NCBI RefSeq assembly: GCF_000696225.1
Contig: NZ_BAWN01000030.1
Span: 1-37,375, forward strand
DNA length: 37,375 nt
Reading direction: 5' to 3'
Source: Serpentinimonas barnesii
GTDB taxonomy: Bacteria; Pseudomonadota; Gammaproteobacteria; Burkholderiales; Burkholderiaceae_C
Part shown: positions 17,793 to 27,165 of the stretch, in pieces
Layout: each line of letters starts with the position of its first letter
How positions within the stretch are numbered: the first letter of the stretch is position 1
Notes under the pieces: generated by a model
Database searches by the model: none
The model's input: only the letters and a program-made list of their open reading frames with translations
What the model was told of the DNA's origin: nothing
Translations under genes and position numbers: made by a program

Positions 17793-18455
17793 ATGGCACG
17801 CAAACCCACCAAAGGCTACTACGTCAAAGGCCACTTCGTTGCTGAGGGCAGCGAACTGGACCACGAACTCAAGCGCGAACTCAAAGGCGACACCGAAACC
17901 AGCCGCACCGACCTCAAAAAACACAGCGAACACCTGCAACAACTGGGCGAGCAACTGCTCAGCCTGCGCAGCGCCCTGCTCGACCGGCTGGCGCTGCCCA
18001 GCGGCTTGCTCGATGCCCTCGACGCCGCACGGCGCATTACCGACTTTGAAGGCCGCCGGCGCCAGATGCAGTACATCGGCAAGCTCATGCGCCGGCTCGA
18101 CAGCGACACCGTGCAGGCGGTGGAGCAGGCGCTGGCCGAGCAGCACCACGGCAGCGCCGCCGACACCCTGCGCCTGCACCAGGCCGAGCAATGGCGCACG
18201 CGCCTGCTGGCCGAGGACGAGGCGCTCAATGCGTGGCTGCAAATCGCCCCGCAAACCGATTTGCAGCACCTGCGCACTTTAATCCGCCAGGCGCGCAAAG
18301 ACGCGCAGGCCCAGGCCAGCGCCGAGCGCGCCGGGCAAGCGCCGCGCCAGGGCAGAAGCTTTCGCGAGATCTACCAACTGCTGCGCGCCGGTCTGGAGCC
18401 GACCGAGGACGATAGCGCCACCCCACCCCCGGCGCAGCCGCAGGGGGCCGCATGA
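17793..18455 (+). CDS. darP: DarP/YjgA, 50S ribosome assembly factor (DUF615)
   Basis: The 220-residue product opens MARKPTKGYYVKGHFVAEGSELDHELKREL and contains ITDFEGRRRQMQYIGKLMRRLD near residue 80, the signature of the YjgA/DUF615 family, which binds late 50S intermediates. After about residue 170 the C-terminus is less conserved and Ala/Gln-rich. The ATG at 17793 fits the conserved start and lies 6 bases after a TATGAT -10 candidate, so the message may be leaderless. It ends in an ATGA overlap with mog, suggesting coupled translation. Confidence 0.93.
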   Translation: MARKPTKGYYVKGHFVAEGSELDHELKRELKGDTETSRTDLKKHSEHLQQLGEQLLSLRSALLDRLALPSGLLDALDAARRITDFEGRRRQMQYIGKLMRRLDSDTVQAVEQALAEQHHGSAADTLRLHQAEQWRTRLLAEDEALNAWLQIAPQTDLQHLRTLIRQARKDAQAQASAERAGQAPRQGRSFREIYQLLRAGLEPTEDDSATPPPAQPQGAA

Positions 18456-19072
18456 GCGCGCTGGAGCCGGTGCGCATCGGCCTCGTTTCGGTGAGCGACC
18501 GCGCCAGCGCCGGCGTCTATGCCGACCAAGGCCTGCCGGCGCTGCAAGACTGGCTGCGCCGGGCGCTGCGCAACCCGCTGCAGTTCGAAGCGCGCCTAAT
18601 TCCCGATGAGCGCGAGCGCATCAGCCAGACCCTGATCGAGCTGGCCGACGAAGCGGGCTGCGCGCTGGTGCTCACCACCGGCGGCACCGGGCCGGCTCCG
18701 CGCGACGTCACGCCCGAGGCCACGCGCGATGTGGCCGAGCGCGAGCTGCCCGGCTTTGGGGAGCAGATGCGCCAGATCGGGCTGCGCTTTGTGCCGACGG
18801 CGATTTTGTCGCGCCAGCTGGCGGTGCTGCGCGGGCGCTGCCTGATCATCAACCTGCCGGGCCAGCCCAAGAGCATCGCCGAAACGCTCGAAGGCCTGCG
18901 CGAGCCCGGTGGCCGCGTGCTGCTGCCCGGCATCTTTGCCGCCGTGCCCTATTGCATCGACCTGATCGGCGGGCCGTATCTGGAAACCGACCCCGCCGTT
19001 TGCGCGGCCTTCAGGCCTAAAAGTGCCCCCGGGCGGCGGGAAAACCCCGCCGCCGCCCCCCGAGGGGGGTGA
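18452..19072 (+). CDS. mog: Molybdopterin adenylyltransferase, C-terminus rewritten by a repeat
   Basis: Mog adenylylates molybdopterin before molybdate insertion. The 206-residue product has RIGLVSVSDRASAGVYADQG, the MoaB/Mog motif LTTGGTGPAPRDVTPEATRD (~73-92), PGFGEQMRQIGL and INLPGQPKSIAETL. Its conserved end is the familiar AAFRPKSA (~185-192). The remaining ~14 residues, PGRRENPAAAPRGG, and the stop codon come from the first copy of the 81-base tandem repeat (19025 onward). E. coli Mog ends soon after AAFRPKSA, so the native tail appears to have been displaced. The start overlaps the darP stop (ATGA). Confidence 0.93.
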   Translation: MSALEPVRIGLVSVSDRASAGVYADQGLPALQDWLRRALRNPLQFEARLIPDERERISQTLIELADEAGCALVLTTGGTGPAPRDVTPEATRDVAERELPGFGEQMRQIGLRFVPTAILSRQLAVLRGRCLIINLPGQPKSIAETLEGLREPGGRVLLPGIFAAVPYCIDLIGGPYLETDPAVCAAFRPKSAPGRRENPAAAPRGG

Positions 19073-19186
19073 GTCAACTTGGGAGCGGCCCGGCGTTGAC
19101 TCAGCGCCCCCGGGCGGCGGGAAAACCCCGCCGCCGCCCCCCGAGGGGGGTGAGTCAACTTGGGAGCGGCCCGGCGTTGACTCAGC
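19025..19186. repeat. Perfect 81-base tandem repeat, two copies, with internal inverted repeats
   Basis: Copy 1 is 19025-19105 and copy 2 is 19106-19186; by eye they are identical. Each unit holds GGCGGCGGG/CCCGCCGCC around a 5-base loop, a C6-GA-G6 run, and TGAGTCAAC facing GTTGACTCA across 16 bases. The pair fills the space between the convergent mog and cysE genes and begins inside mog. Many hairpins and identical copies suggest a dispersed intergenic repeat, possibly acting as a bidirectional terminator. Genome copy number cannot be judged here. Confidence 0.93.
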
Positions 19187-19196
19187 GCGCAGCACC

Positions 19197-19964
19197 CTAC
19201 TTGCCCACCAGATCGTTGAGCTTTTGGGCTTTGAACTGCTCTAGGCGCGCGGCGTCGGGCGGCAGCGGCTGGCCTTGGCGGGCCGACAACTGCTCCAGCG
19301 CCTGCCACAGCAGCGCGATCTGGTGCTCTTGGCTGGCGGCGCTGTCGATTAGGCCGCGCAGTGCCTGGCTGAGCGGGTCGTCGTTTTGTGTGATGCCGTA
19401 GGCCGAAAAGCCCATCTTTGAGGCCACTTCTTCGCGCCGGGCATCGGCCTCGGCCAAAATGATGCGCGCCGGGTTGCCCACTGCGGTGGCCCCAGGTGGC
19501 ACGGCCTTGGTCAGCACCGCGTTGCTGCCCACGCGCGCGCCGTCGCCCACCACAAAGCCGCCCAGCACCTTGGCCCCGGCCCCAATCACCACATCGCGCC
19601 CCAGCGTCGGGTGCCGCTTGGCGCCCTTGTGCAGCGACACCCCGCCCAGCGTGACGCCGTGGTAGATGGTGCAGCCGTCGCCAATTTCGGCCGTCTCGCC
19701 GATCACCACCCCCATGCCGTGGTCGATGAAAACGCGTGCCCCGATAGTGGCGCCGGGGTGGATTTCGATGCCGGTGAGCCAGCGGCTCCAGTGCGCCAGC
19801 CAGCGCGCCAGCCACTTCCAGCCCCGGCCCCAGAGCGCGTGGGCAATGCGGTGCAGCAGCAGCGCGTGCAGGCCGGGGTAGCAGGTGAGCACCTCCCAGC
19901 GCGAGCGCGCCGCCGGGTCGCGCTCCAGAATGCAATCGAGGTCGGACTTGAGTCGGGCAAACAT
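19197..19964 (-). CDS. cysE: Serine O-acetyltransferase
   Basis: CysE makes O-acetylserine from serine and acetyl-CoA for cysteine synthesis. The 255-residue product has an N-terminal helical part ([18 protein letters not shown]) and then left-handed beta-helix hexapeptide repeats: [33 protein letters not shown] with the catalytic His in FIDHGMG, then [26 protein letters not shown] and AVGNPARII. The C-terminal ~70 residues are helical and longer than in short plant-type forms. The ATG at 19964 gives [19 protein letters not shown], as in relatives. It follows trmJ by 11 bases, so the two are probably one operon. Confidence 0.95.
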   Translation of the reverse strand: MFARLKSDLDCILERDPAARSRWEVLTCYPGLHALLLHRIAHALWGRGWKWLARWLAHWSRWLTGIEIHPGATIGARVFIDHGMGVVIGETAEIGDGCTIYHGVTLGGVSLHKGAKRHPTLGRDVVIGAGAKVLGGFVVGDGARVGSNAVLTKAVPPGATAVGNPARIILAEADARREEVASKMGFSAYGITQNDDPLSQALRGLIDSAASQEHQIALLWQALEQLSARQGQPLPPDAARLEQFKAQKLNDLVGK

Positions 19965-19975
19965 AGCCCCGCAGT

Positions 19976-20842
19976 CTACCCTTTGGCCCGCTCTGCCAGG
20001 CGCAAGGCCGCCCGCGCTACCCCGCGCAAGATATGGATTTCGGACTGTGTGGGCTGGGCGCGGTTGAGCAACTGGTTCAGGCGCGGCAGCAGTTTTTTGG
20101 GCGCGGCCGGGTCCAGATACTCCAGCGCCACCAGCGCCTCTTGCCAGTGCGCCAGCGCGGCGGCTATGGCGGCGGCGTCGGCGGGGGCTTCGCTTGCGTG
20201 GGGCGGCGGCGCTGCGGCGGTGTGCGCTGCCTCCTGTGTGCCCGAATCGAACCCACCCAGGGCCAGCCGCCATTCGTAGGCAATCAGTTGCACCGCAGCG
20301 GCCAGATTGAGCGAGCCGTAGCCGGGCGCAGTCGGGATGCGCAGGCTGGCGTGGCAGCGGTATACATCGGCGTTGCTCAGGCCATAGCGTTCCGGGCCAA
20401 ACAGAAACGCGATCCCGGCTGCGGCTGGCGCAGGTGCCGCTTCGGCCCAAGCCCTAGGCTGCAAGCTGGCAGCTTCACCAGCAGCCTCATCGAAATCAAG
20501 CCGCCCAGCCTCCAGCGTGCGCACCCAGGCGCTCAAATGCTCGCGCGGGGCCAGGCTGGGCGGGCCAAAGTCGCGCGCCGTCATGGCGGTGGCGCACAGG
20601 TGCGTGATGCCGCTCAGCGCCTCGTCGAGCGAGCCCAGCACCCGCGCGGCAGCCAGCACATCGGTGGCACCGCTGGCGCGCTCTTGCGCCTCCGGGCGCT
20701 GCAACACATCGGCCCAGCGCGGCCGCACCAGCACCAAGTCGGCAAAGCCCATCACCTTCAGGGCGCGCGCCACCGCCCCCACATTGCCCGCATGGCTGGG
20801 TTCGATCAGTATGAAACGGGTGGCAATCTGGCTGGGGCGCAT
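19976..20842 (-). CDS. trmJ: TrmJ, tRNA (Cm32/Um32) 2'-O-methyltransferase
   Basis: TrmJ is a SPOUT methyltransferase that methylates ribose 32 in tRNA anticodon loops. The 288-residue product has [23 protein letters not shown] (N-terminal SPOUT), [15 protein letters not shown] and [16 protein letters not shown] (the knot and SAM site), and a helical C-terminal dimer region ending [13 protein letters not shown]. Two Ala/Pro-rich insertions (about 145-160 and 217-240) are species-specific. The ATG at 20842 gives [15 protein letters not shown]. It is divergent from suhB and upstream of cysE; this suhB/trmJ/cysE neighbourhood is shared with gammaproteobacteria. Confidence 0.93.
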   Translation of the reverse strand: MRPSQIATRFILIEPSHAGNVGAVARALKVMGFADLVLVRPRWADVLQRPEAQERASGATDVLAAARVLGSLDEALSGITHLCATAMTARDFGPPSLAPREHLSAWVRTLEAGRLDFDEAAGEAASLQPRAWAEAAPAPAAAGIAFLFGPERYGLSNADVYRCHASLRIPTAPGYGSLNLAAAVQLIAYEWRLALGGFDSGTQEAAHTAAAPPPHASEAPADAAAIAAALAHWQEALVALEYLDPAAPKKLLPRLNQLLNRAQPTQSEIHILRGVARAALRLAERAKG

Positions 20843-20882
20843 GGGCTCAAGGGATAGGGTGCAATATCGGCGGGACACGGTA

Positions 20883-20913
20883 TTGTGCGTCTACAGCCCC
20901 GCCCCGTTAAAAT
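20883..20913 (+). promoter_or_regulatory. Candidate suhB promoter
   Basis: TTGTGC (20883-20888) and TAAAAT (20908-20913) are separated by 19 bases, slightly longer than ideal. They lie in the 121-base divergent gap between trmJ and suhB, about 50 bases before the suhB start. Confidence 0.3.
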
Positions 20914-20963
20914 GCCCGATATCCAGCGGCCATCGCGCCCCCACCCTGCGCTCCTACACAATC

Positions 20964-21806
20964 ATGACCTCCCCGCACCTGCACCCCATGCTCAACGTGG
21001 CCATCAAGGCCGCTCGCGCTGCCGGCAACCTGATCAACCGCGCCGCGCTCGACATCGAGTCGGTGCGCGTGTCGGCCAAGCAAACCAACGACTACGTCAC
21101 CGAAGTCGACCAAGCCGCCGAGCAGGCCATCATCGCCACGCTGCACGAGGCCTACCCCGACCACGGCCTGTGGGCCGAAGAGTCGGGTCGGCGCGAGGGC
21201 AAGGGGCGCGACCGCGCCTTCGTTTGGATCATCGACCCGCTCGACGGCACCACCAACTTCATCCACGGCTTCCCGGTCTATTGCGTCAGCATCGCGCTGC
21301 AGGTGCATGGCAAGCTGGAGCAGGCCGTGATCTACGACCCCACCCGCAACGACCTCTTTACCGCCACCCGCGGCCGCGGCGCCTACCTCAACGAGCGCCG
21401 CATCCGCGTCGCCAAGCGCACCCAGTTGAGCGAATGCCTGGTCAGCACCGGCTTCCCCTTCAGGCCGGGTGATTCGATGCAGCACTTTTTGCAGATGCTG
21501 GGCGAGGTCATGCCCAAAGTGCGCGGTGTGCGCCGCCCCGGCTCGGCTGCGCTCGATTTGGCCTACGTGGCGGCCGGGTTTGCCGACGGGTTTTTCGAAA
21601 CCGGCCTAAGCCCTTGGGACGTGGCCGCCGGTGCGCTGCTGGTCACCGAAGCCGGCGGCTTGGTGGGCAACTTCACTGGCGAGTCCGACTTTTTGGAGCA
21701 GCGCGAATGCATGGCCGCCAACCCGCGCATTTACGGCCAATTGGTTGGCGTGCTGGGCAAACACAGCCGCTGCGGGGCGGCGGCACAGCCTGAGCCGCAG
21801 GCATAA
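20964..21806 (+). CDS. suhB: Inositol-1-monophosphatase family protein SuhB
   Basis: The 280-residue product has the metal-binding glutamates in WAEESG (~72-73), the family signature [15 protein letters not shown] (88-102) and the C-terminal [17 protein letters not shown] (~216-232), as in Mg-dependent inositol monophosphatases. In E. coli SuhB also joins the Nus factors in rRNA transcription antitermination; whether that holds here is inferred. The ATG at 20964 gives [18 protein letters not shown]. Position opposite trmJ supports suhB orthology rather than cysQ. Confidence 0.94.
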   Translation: MTSPHLHPMLNVAIKAARAAGNLINRAALDIESVRVSAKQTNDYVTEVDQAAEQAIIATLHEAYPDHGLWAEESGRREGKGRDRAFVWIIDPLDGTTNFIHGFPVYCVSIALQVHGKLEQAVIYDPTRNDLFTATRGRGAYLNERRIRVAKRTQLSECLVSTGFPFRPGDSMQHFLQMLGEVMPKVRGVRRPGSAALDLAYVAAGFADGFFETGLSPWDVAAGALLVTEAGGLVGNFTGESDFLEQRECMAANPRIYGQLVGVLGKHSRCGAAAQPEPQA

Positions 21807-21916
21807 AACCCAATTGCAGCGCCCCACGGCGCATGATGGCGTCGCACCTGTTCATGGTGCGCTGCGCCCACCAAGGGCTGTCGGCTTGGTTTGCGCATTC
21901 CCAGCTGTTTAGGGCT

Positions 21917-21922
21917 TAGAAT
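21917..21922 (+). promoter_or_regulatory. Candidate -10 box of the EAL gene
   Basis: TAGAAT (5 of 6 to TATAAT) is followed by 7 bases and the ATG at 21930. A competing ATG at 21921 lies inside the box itself. TTGCGC at 21891-21896 could be a -35, but 20 bases away is long. Confidence 0.4.
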
Positions 21923-21929
21923 GTTTTGC

Positions 21930-22697
21930 ATGAATGTTGAGATGTCGCCCAAACTCCCCCCATGCAATCGCTGCCAAGACCAGCCGGAACTCGGTTTCGA
22001 GTTTAGCATGTCGTTTCAGCCCATCGTGGATGCGCGCTCCAAGCAAGTGTACGCCTACGAGGCTTTGGTGCGCCCCATAGGCGACGGCAGCGCCCTTGAG
22101 GTGCTTAACCGAATCAACGAAAGCAATCGCTACCAGTTTGATCAGGCCTGCCGCGTCAAGGCGGTGGAGTTGGCGGCCAAGCTGCATCTGCCCTGCTTTT
22201 TGAGCATCAATTTCATGCCCAACGCCGTCTATGAGGCGGCCACCTGCATCCGTGCCACCTTGCAAGCTGCCGAGCGTTTTGGTTTTCCCACTGAGCGGCT
22301 GATTTTTGAAATCACCGAAAACGAACAACTGGTTGACAAAGAGCACCTCAAGCGCATCATCAAAGAATACCAGCGCCAGGGCTTTCAAACCGCCATCGAC
22401 GATTTCGGCGCGGGTTATTCCGGCCTCAATCTGCTGGCCGAGTTTCAGCCCGATATCGTCAAGCTCGACATGGCCTTGCTGCGCCACATCGACCAAGACC
22501 CGGTACGCCAAGCGATTGTCACCGGCATTATTGGTGTCTGCCGGGCATTAAATATCGAGGTGATCGCCGAAGGCATCGAAACCCCAGCCGAATTCCAAGC
22601 CCTGCGCAATTTGGGTGTGTCCTATTTCCAAGGTTATTTGTTTGCGCGCCCCGTGTACGAGCAACTGCCCCCCGTCACCTGGCCCGCACCGCAATGA
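21930..22697 (+). CDS. EAL-domain cyclic-di-GMP phosphodiesterase with N-terminal CxxC
   Basis: A stand-alone EAL domain of 255 residues. Catalytic signatures all look intact: EAL (E44-L46) in AYEALVRP, SINFMPNAVY, FEITENE, AIDDFGAGYSGLNLL, DIVKLDMALL, IEVIAEGIET and YFQGYLFARPV. It should hydrolyse c-di-GMP to pGpG in the cytoplasm. The N-terminus carries CNRC (C12, C15) just before FEFSMSFQPIVD, a pair that could bind metal or sense redox state. The start is uncertain: 21921 (after AGGG) or 21930 (7 bases after TAGAAT). The stop overlaps the start of a PAS-GGDEF gene (ATGA), pairing synthesis and breakdown of one messenger. Confidence 0.92.
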   Translation: MNVEMSPKLPPCNRCQDQPELGFEFSMSFQPIVDARSKQVYAYEALVRPIGDGSALEVLNRINESNRYQFDQACRVKAVELAAKLHLPCFLSINFMPNAVYEAATCIRATLQAAERFGFPTERLIFEITENEQLVDKEHLKRIIKEYQRQGFQTAIDDFGAGYSGLNLLAEFQPDIVKLDMALLRHIDQDPVRQAIVTGIIGVCRALNIEVIAEGIETPAEFQALRNLGVSYFQGYLFARPVYEQLPPVTWPAPQ

Positions 22698-24021
22698 ACC
22701 TCCCCGCAGCGGCTGGGCTTGGGTTGCCAGCCGGCCTGTTTGAAGCCGCCTTGGCGCATGCCTACAACGCCATCGTCCTGACCGATGCCGACTTGGGGCC
22801 GGGCGGCTGCAAAATCGTCTATTGCAACCCGGCTTTTTGCCGCATGACGGGCTATTCGGCTGCGGAATTGATCGGGCAAACCCCGCGCATTCTGCAAGGG
22901 CCGCTCACCGACCCCGCCGTGCTGCAGCGGCTGCGCGGCTGCTTGGCCGCAGGCCGGGGCTTTGAAGGCCGGGCCATCAACTACCGCAAAGGCGGCAGCA
23001 CCTACCACGTCGAATGGAAAACCTCGCCGGTTTACAACGATCTGGGCCAAGTCACGCACCACATCTCGATTCAGCACGACATCACCCAGTTGCTGCAGGC
23101 GCAAGAAATGCAGGCGCTGCTGGGTATGGCGCTGGACGCCGCGCCCTCGTCGGTGTTGATCACCGACGCGCAGCAGCGCGTGATGTATGCCAACCGCGCC
23201 TTTGCCGAGCTCAGCGGTTACACGCAGGCCGATATTCTGGGCCAGAAGCCTGGGCAATTGCTGCATTCCGGCATGCATGGGGCGGATTTTTACCAATCTC
23301 TGCGCAGCAGCTTGGAGCGCGGCCAAACTTTCAAAACCGTATTCACCAATCGGCGCAAAGACGGCAGCCTCTACCATTGCGAGCAAAGCGTGGCGGCGCT
23401 GCGCGATGCCGCCGGCCAAGCGACGCACTACGTATCGGTGTGGCCACCGACGTGGGCCACTTTGTAGAACGCGAACATGCATTGCAAAACCTGGCTTGCC
23501 GCGACCCGCTCACCAGCCTGCTCAACCGCCGAGCAGGTGAAGAGGCCTTGCAAGGCTGCCACGCCGCTGCCCAAGTCTCGGGCCAAGCCTATGCCGTGAT
23601 CATGACCGACATCGACCGCTTTAAGCGCGTCAACGACGTGTACGGCCATGCCGCCGGCGACCGCATCATCGCAGCCGTGGCGCAGCAATTGAGCCAGAGC
23701 GTGCGCAGCACCGATGCGCTGGTGCGCTGGGGCGGGGAGGAGTTCTTGATCGCGCTGCCCGGCCTGGAGTTGCCCGCTGCGCTGGAATTGGCCGAGCGCA
23801 TCCGCTTGGCCGTGGCCAGCTGCCACGACGCCGAAGTCGGCTCCGTGACCCTGTCACTGGGTGTGGCCGCCGGGCAGGCCGCAAGCAGCGCTATCGACAC
23901 CGTACACCGCGCCGACCATGCGCTCTACGCCGCCAAAGAGCAGGGGCGCAACCGCGTGCTAGCCGACGGTGCTGTGCCCGATGGGCGGCCGGGCACCTTG
24001 GCCGGCCCGGTTGGCCTTTGA
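22694..24021 (+). pseudogene. PAS-PAS-GGDEF diguanylate cyclase gene split by a frameshift
   Basis: Frame 1 (22694-23467, 257 residues) has two PAS domains: ~13-130 (IVYCNPAFCRMTGYSAAELIG, then GQTPRILQGPLTD and ISIQHDIT) and ~140-250 (VLITDAQQRVMYANRAFAELSGY). It ends with out-of-frame residues WPPTWATL. The sense continues in another frame as VATDVGHFVEREHALQNL, then DPLTSLLNRR, DIDRFKRVNDVYGHAAGD, an RSTD inhibitory site five residues before GGEEF, and LSLGVAAG. The break is at GTGT (23438-23441). Removing two bases joins the parts into an intact protein of about 441 residues. It may be a real mutation, a phase-variable site or a sequencing error. A GTG at 23440 could restart the GGDEF part. 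Confidence 0.85.
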
Positions 24022-24309
24022 ACGGCAGGCAGTCCGCGCTTGGCATCCTGCCATCAAGCGGGTGGCCTCCCAGCCTAGGCCAGCCAGCCAGAGGAGGGTG
24101 TGTGCGATCGGGTGTGTGGGTGCTGCGGCAGCGGGCTGCCCTGCGCTGACTGTTGCCCCGTGCGTGCGCAGGCATGGGCTCCGATGAGGATGGCGCGGTG
24201 AGGTGCGCCAAAACATCCCACCTGCACAGCCCCGCCGAAACCGCAGCGCCGCAGCGCAAAACGTTACCATCGCCCACCAACCCGCACCCTCCCCGCCCCA
24301 ACCGCACGC

Positions 24310-27123
24310 ATGAACCCGGCTCCTTCACCCCCCGCTGCGCCTGCGCCCTCCCCCACCGCATCTGGCCCCAGCCACACCCCCATGATGCAGCAGTACCTTG
24401 GGCTCAAGGCGGGCTATCCGGGCACGCTGCTGTTTTACCGCATGGGGGATTTTTACGAGCTGTTTTACGACGACGCCGAGAAGGCGGCGCGGCTGCTCGA
24501 CATCACGCTCACAAGGCGCGGCCAGTCGGCCGGGCAGCCGATTCCCATGGCTGGGGTGCCCTTTCATTCGGCGCCCAACTACCTGGCGCGGCTGCTCAAG
24601 CTGGGCGAGTCGGTGGCGATATGCGAACAGGTGGGAGACCCGGCGCAGGCCAAGGGGCCAATGGAGCGGCGCGTGGTGCGCGTGCTCACCCCCGGCACCC
24701 TGACCGAAGCCGAGCTGCTGCCCGACAAGACCGAACCGGTGCTGCTGGCGCTGCACTGGGGGCCGCGCCAGACGCTGGGCCTGGCTTGGCTGAGCCTGAC
24801 GCAGGGCGAGCTGCACTTGGCGCAGTGCCGCAGCGACGAACTGCCCACGTGGGCGGCGCGCATCGGCCCCAGCGAGCTGCTGCACAGCGCCGATCTGCCC
24901 GCCGCCCCCACACGCGAGCTGCACGAGCTGCAACGCCAATGGCCCAGCCTAGCGGGCGCTGGCGGAGCAGGCGGCGTGGGCACGGCGCGCCTGAGCCTGG
25001 CGGCGCGCCCGGCCTGGGCCTTCGACAGCGCCTTGGGCTTGCGCAAGCTGTGCGCGCAGTTGCAGGCCGCCAGCCTGGCCGGTTGGGGCGCACAAGAGCT
25101 GCCGCTGGCGCACGCCGCCGCCTCGGCGCTGCTGGACTACGCCGAGCACACCCAGGGGCGGGCGCTGGCGCACGTGGCCAGCCTGCGCGTGGCGCGGCCC
25201 GAGGAGCTGATCGACCTGCCCGCCAGCACGCGGCGCAACCTGGAGCTGACGCAGACCCTGCGCGGCGAGCCCAGCCCGACGTTGTTCTCCCTGCTCGACA
25301 CCTGCCAGACCGCTATGGGCAGCCGGCTGCTGCGGCGCTGGCTGCTGGAGCCGCAGCGGGTGCGCACGGCGGCGCAGCAGCGCCTGCAGGCCATCGGGCT
25401 GCTGCGCCAGCGACTGCTGCAACCGCTGCGCCAGGCGCTGTCCGGGGCTGCCGACGTGGAGCGCATCACGGCGCGGCTGGCGCTGCGCCAGGTGCGACCG
25501 CGCGAGCTGGTGGGGCTGGAGCAGACGCTGCAACGCGCGGCCGCGCTGGCGCAAACGCTGCAAACCGGCGCGCCCGCAGCCCCGGCCCAGCCCGAGCCCA
25601 TGGCCCCCAACCCAGCCCCGGCCCCAGCCCCGCCCGAGCCTTGCGATCTGGCTGACCGCGCCGATGCCGCCACCCACACCGCGCGCGCCCTGCCGCCCCT
25701 GTTGGCTCAACTGGCGCAGCAGTTGCAGCCGCCGCCGGGTTGCGCCGAGCTGCTGCAGCGCGCCCTGCTGCCCGAACCGGCGGCGCTGCTGCGCGATGGC
25801 GGCGTCATCAACCACGGCTACGACGCCGAGCTGGACCAGTTGCGCGCCCTGCAACACAACTGCGACGCCTTTTTGCTGGCGCTGGAAGTGCGCGAGCGCG
25901 AGCGCAGCGGCATTGCCAACCTGCGCGTGCAGTTCAACAAGGTGCACGGCTTTTACATCGAAATCACCCAAGGCCAGCTCGACCGGGTGCCGGCCGACTA
26001 CCGGCGCCGCCAGACCCTAAAAAACGCCGAGCGCTTCATCACCCCGGAACTCAAGGCCTTCGAAGACCAGGTGCTGGGTGCGCAAGAGCGGGCGCTGGCG
26101 CGTGAAAAATGGCTGTTCGAGGCGCTGCTGGAAGCTTTGCAGCCGCACCTGGGCGCGCTGGGCGAGCTGGCGCGCGCGCTGGCCGCGCTCGACGCCCTGT
26201 GCGCGCTGGCCGAGCGCTCGCTCACGCTGGACTGGTGCGCGCCCGAGTTCGGCCCCGAACCGGGCATCGAAATCCGCGCTGGCCGCCACCCCGTGGTGCA
26301 GGCCCGGCTGGCCGAGGGCCACACCCCCTTCATCCCCAACGACACCGTGCTCGGCCCCAAGGCGCGGCTGCAGATCATCACCGGCCCCAATATGGGCGGC
26401 AAGTCCACCTACATGCGCCAGGTGGCGCTGATCGCGCTGCTGGCCAGCATGGGCAGCTACGTGCCGGCGCAGCGCTGCCGCCTGGGGCCGCTGGACGCCA
26501 TCCACACCCGCATCGGGGCCGCCGACGATCTGGCCAACGCCCAGTCCACCTTCATGCTCGAAATGAGCGAAGCGGCGCAAATTCTGCACCGGGCCAGCGC
26601 AAACAGCCTGGTGCTGATGGACGAGATCGGGCGCGGCACCTCGACCTTCGACGGCCTGGCGCTGGCTGGCGCCATTGCCAGCCACCTGCACGACAAGGTG
26701 CGCGCCCACACCCTGTTTGCCACCCATTATTTTGAGCTGACGCAGTTCCCGGCCGAGCACGCCGCCGCCATCAATATGCACGTAAGCGCCGTCGAGAGCG
26801 GGCGCGAGATCGTGTTTTTGCACCAGATCGAGCCCGGCCCGGCCAGCCGCAGCTACGGGGTGCAGGTGGCGCGCCTGGCCGGTGTGCCCGCCGCCGTGCT
26901 CAACCAGGCGCGCCAGACCCTGCAAGCGCTGGAAGACCACAGCGCCACGGCGCAGGCGCAGATCGACCTGTTTGCCCCGGCGCAGGCCAGCACCGACCAG
27001 CCCCCGAGCGCCCTGGAACAAGCCTTGGCCGCACTCGATCCCGACGCCCTAAGCCCACGCGAGGCGCTGGCGGCGCTGTACCGCTTGCGTCAGTTGCTCG
27101 GACCGCAAGGCACAGTCCGTTAA
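24310..27123 (+). CDS. mutS: DNA mismatch repair protein MutS
   Basis: MutS recognises mispairs and recruits MutL. The 937-residue product is longer than E. coli MutS (853). The mismatch-wedge motif is in RMGDFYELF (F48, E50), after HTPMMQQYL. The core lever/clamp regions follow ([12 protein letters not shown]), then the ATPase: Walker [14 protein letters not shown] near 692-703, [10 protein letters not shown], Walker [17 protein letters not shown] near 770-785 and FATHYFELT. The extra length is an N-terminal Pro-rich leader (1-22) and a Pro/Ala-rich insertion near 418-450 ([15 protein letters not shown]). The start is the ATG at 24310. The 288 bases upstream hold no gene I can support; a TACCAT at 24265-24270 is a weak -10 candidate. 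Confidence 0.96.
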   Translation: MNPAPSPPAAPAPSPTASGPSHTPMMQQYLGLKAGYPGTLLFYRMGDFYELFYDDAEKAARLLDITLTRRGQSAGQPIPMAGVPFHSAPNYLARLLKLGESVAICEQVGDPAQAKGPMERRVVRVLTPGTLTEAELLPDKTEPVLLALHWGPRQTLGLAWLSLTQGELHLAQCRSDELPTWAARIGPSELLHSADLPAAPTRELHELQRQWPSLAGAGGAGGVGTARLSLAARPAWAFDSALGLRKLCAQLQAASLAGWGAQELPLAHAAASALLDYAEHTQGRALAHVASLRVARPEELIDLPASTRRNLELTQTLRGEPSPTLFSLLDTCQTAMGSRLLRRWLLEPQRVRTAAQQRLQAIGLLRQRLLQPLRQALSGAADVERITARLALRQVRPRELVGLEQTLQRAAALAQTLQTGAPAAPAQPEPMAPNPAPAPAPPEPCDLADRADAATHTARALPPLLAQLAQQLQPPPGCAELLQRALLPEPAALLRDGGVINHGYDAELDQLRALQHNCDAFLLALEVRERERSGIANLRVQFNKVHGFYIEITQGQLDRVPADYRRRQTLKNAERFITPELKAFEDQVLGAQERALAREKWLFEALLEALQPHLGALGELARALAALDALCALAERSLTLDWCAPEFGPEPGIEIRAGRHPVVQARLAEGHTPFIPNDTVLGPKARLQIITGPNMGGKSTYMRQVALIALLASMGSYVPAQRCRLGPLDAIHTRIGAADDLANAQSTFMLEMSEAAQILHRASANSLVLMDEIGRGTSTFDGLALAGAIASHLHDKVRAHTLFATHYFELTQFPAEHAAAINMHVSAVESGREIVFLHQIEPGPASRSYGVQVARLAGVPAAVLNQARQTLQALEDHSATAQAQIDLFAPAQASTDQPPSALEQALAALDPDALSPREALAALYRLRQLLGPQGTVR

Positions 27124-27126
27124 AAT
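27121..27126 (+). promoter_or_regulatory. Possible -10 box overlapping the mutS stop
   Basis: TAAAAT (5 of 6 to TATAAT) begins with the mutS TAA stop codon. It lies 39 bases before the next gene. No good -35 is present at normal spacing, so this is a weak call. Confidence 0.2.
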
Positions 27127-27165
27127 TACCGGCACCACCTGTCCACCCGCCCACTGGAGTCTGCC

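Noticed and set aside
23438-23443. Programmed ribosomal frameshift in the PAS-GGDEF gene
   Set aside because: The site is GGTGTGG with no slippery heptamer or poly-A/T run, so mutation, slippage or sequence error is more likely.
24022-24309. Possible small gene or RNA between the GGDEF part and mutS
   Set aside because: Frames here continue as shadows of neighbours, and the only hairpin (GGCAG/CTGCC) lacks a T-run. I see no supported gene.
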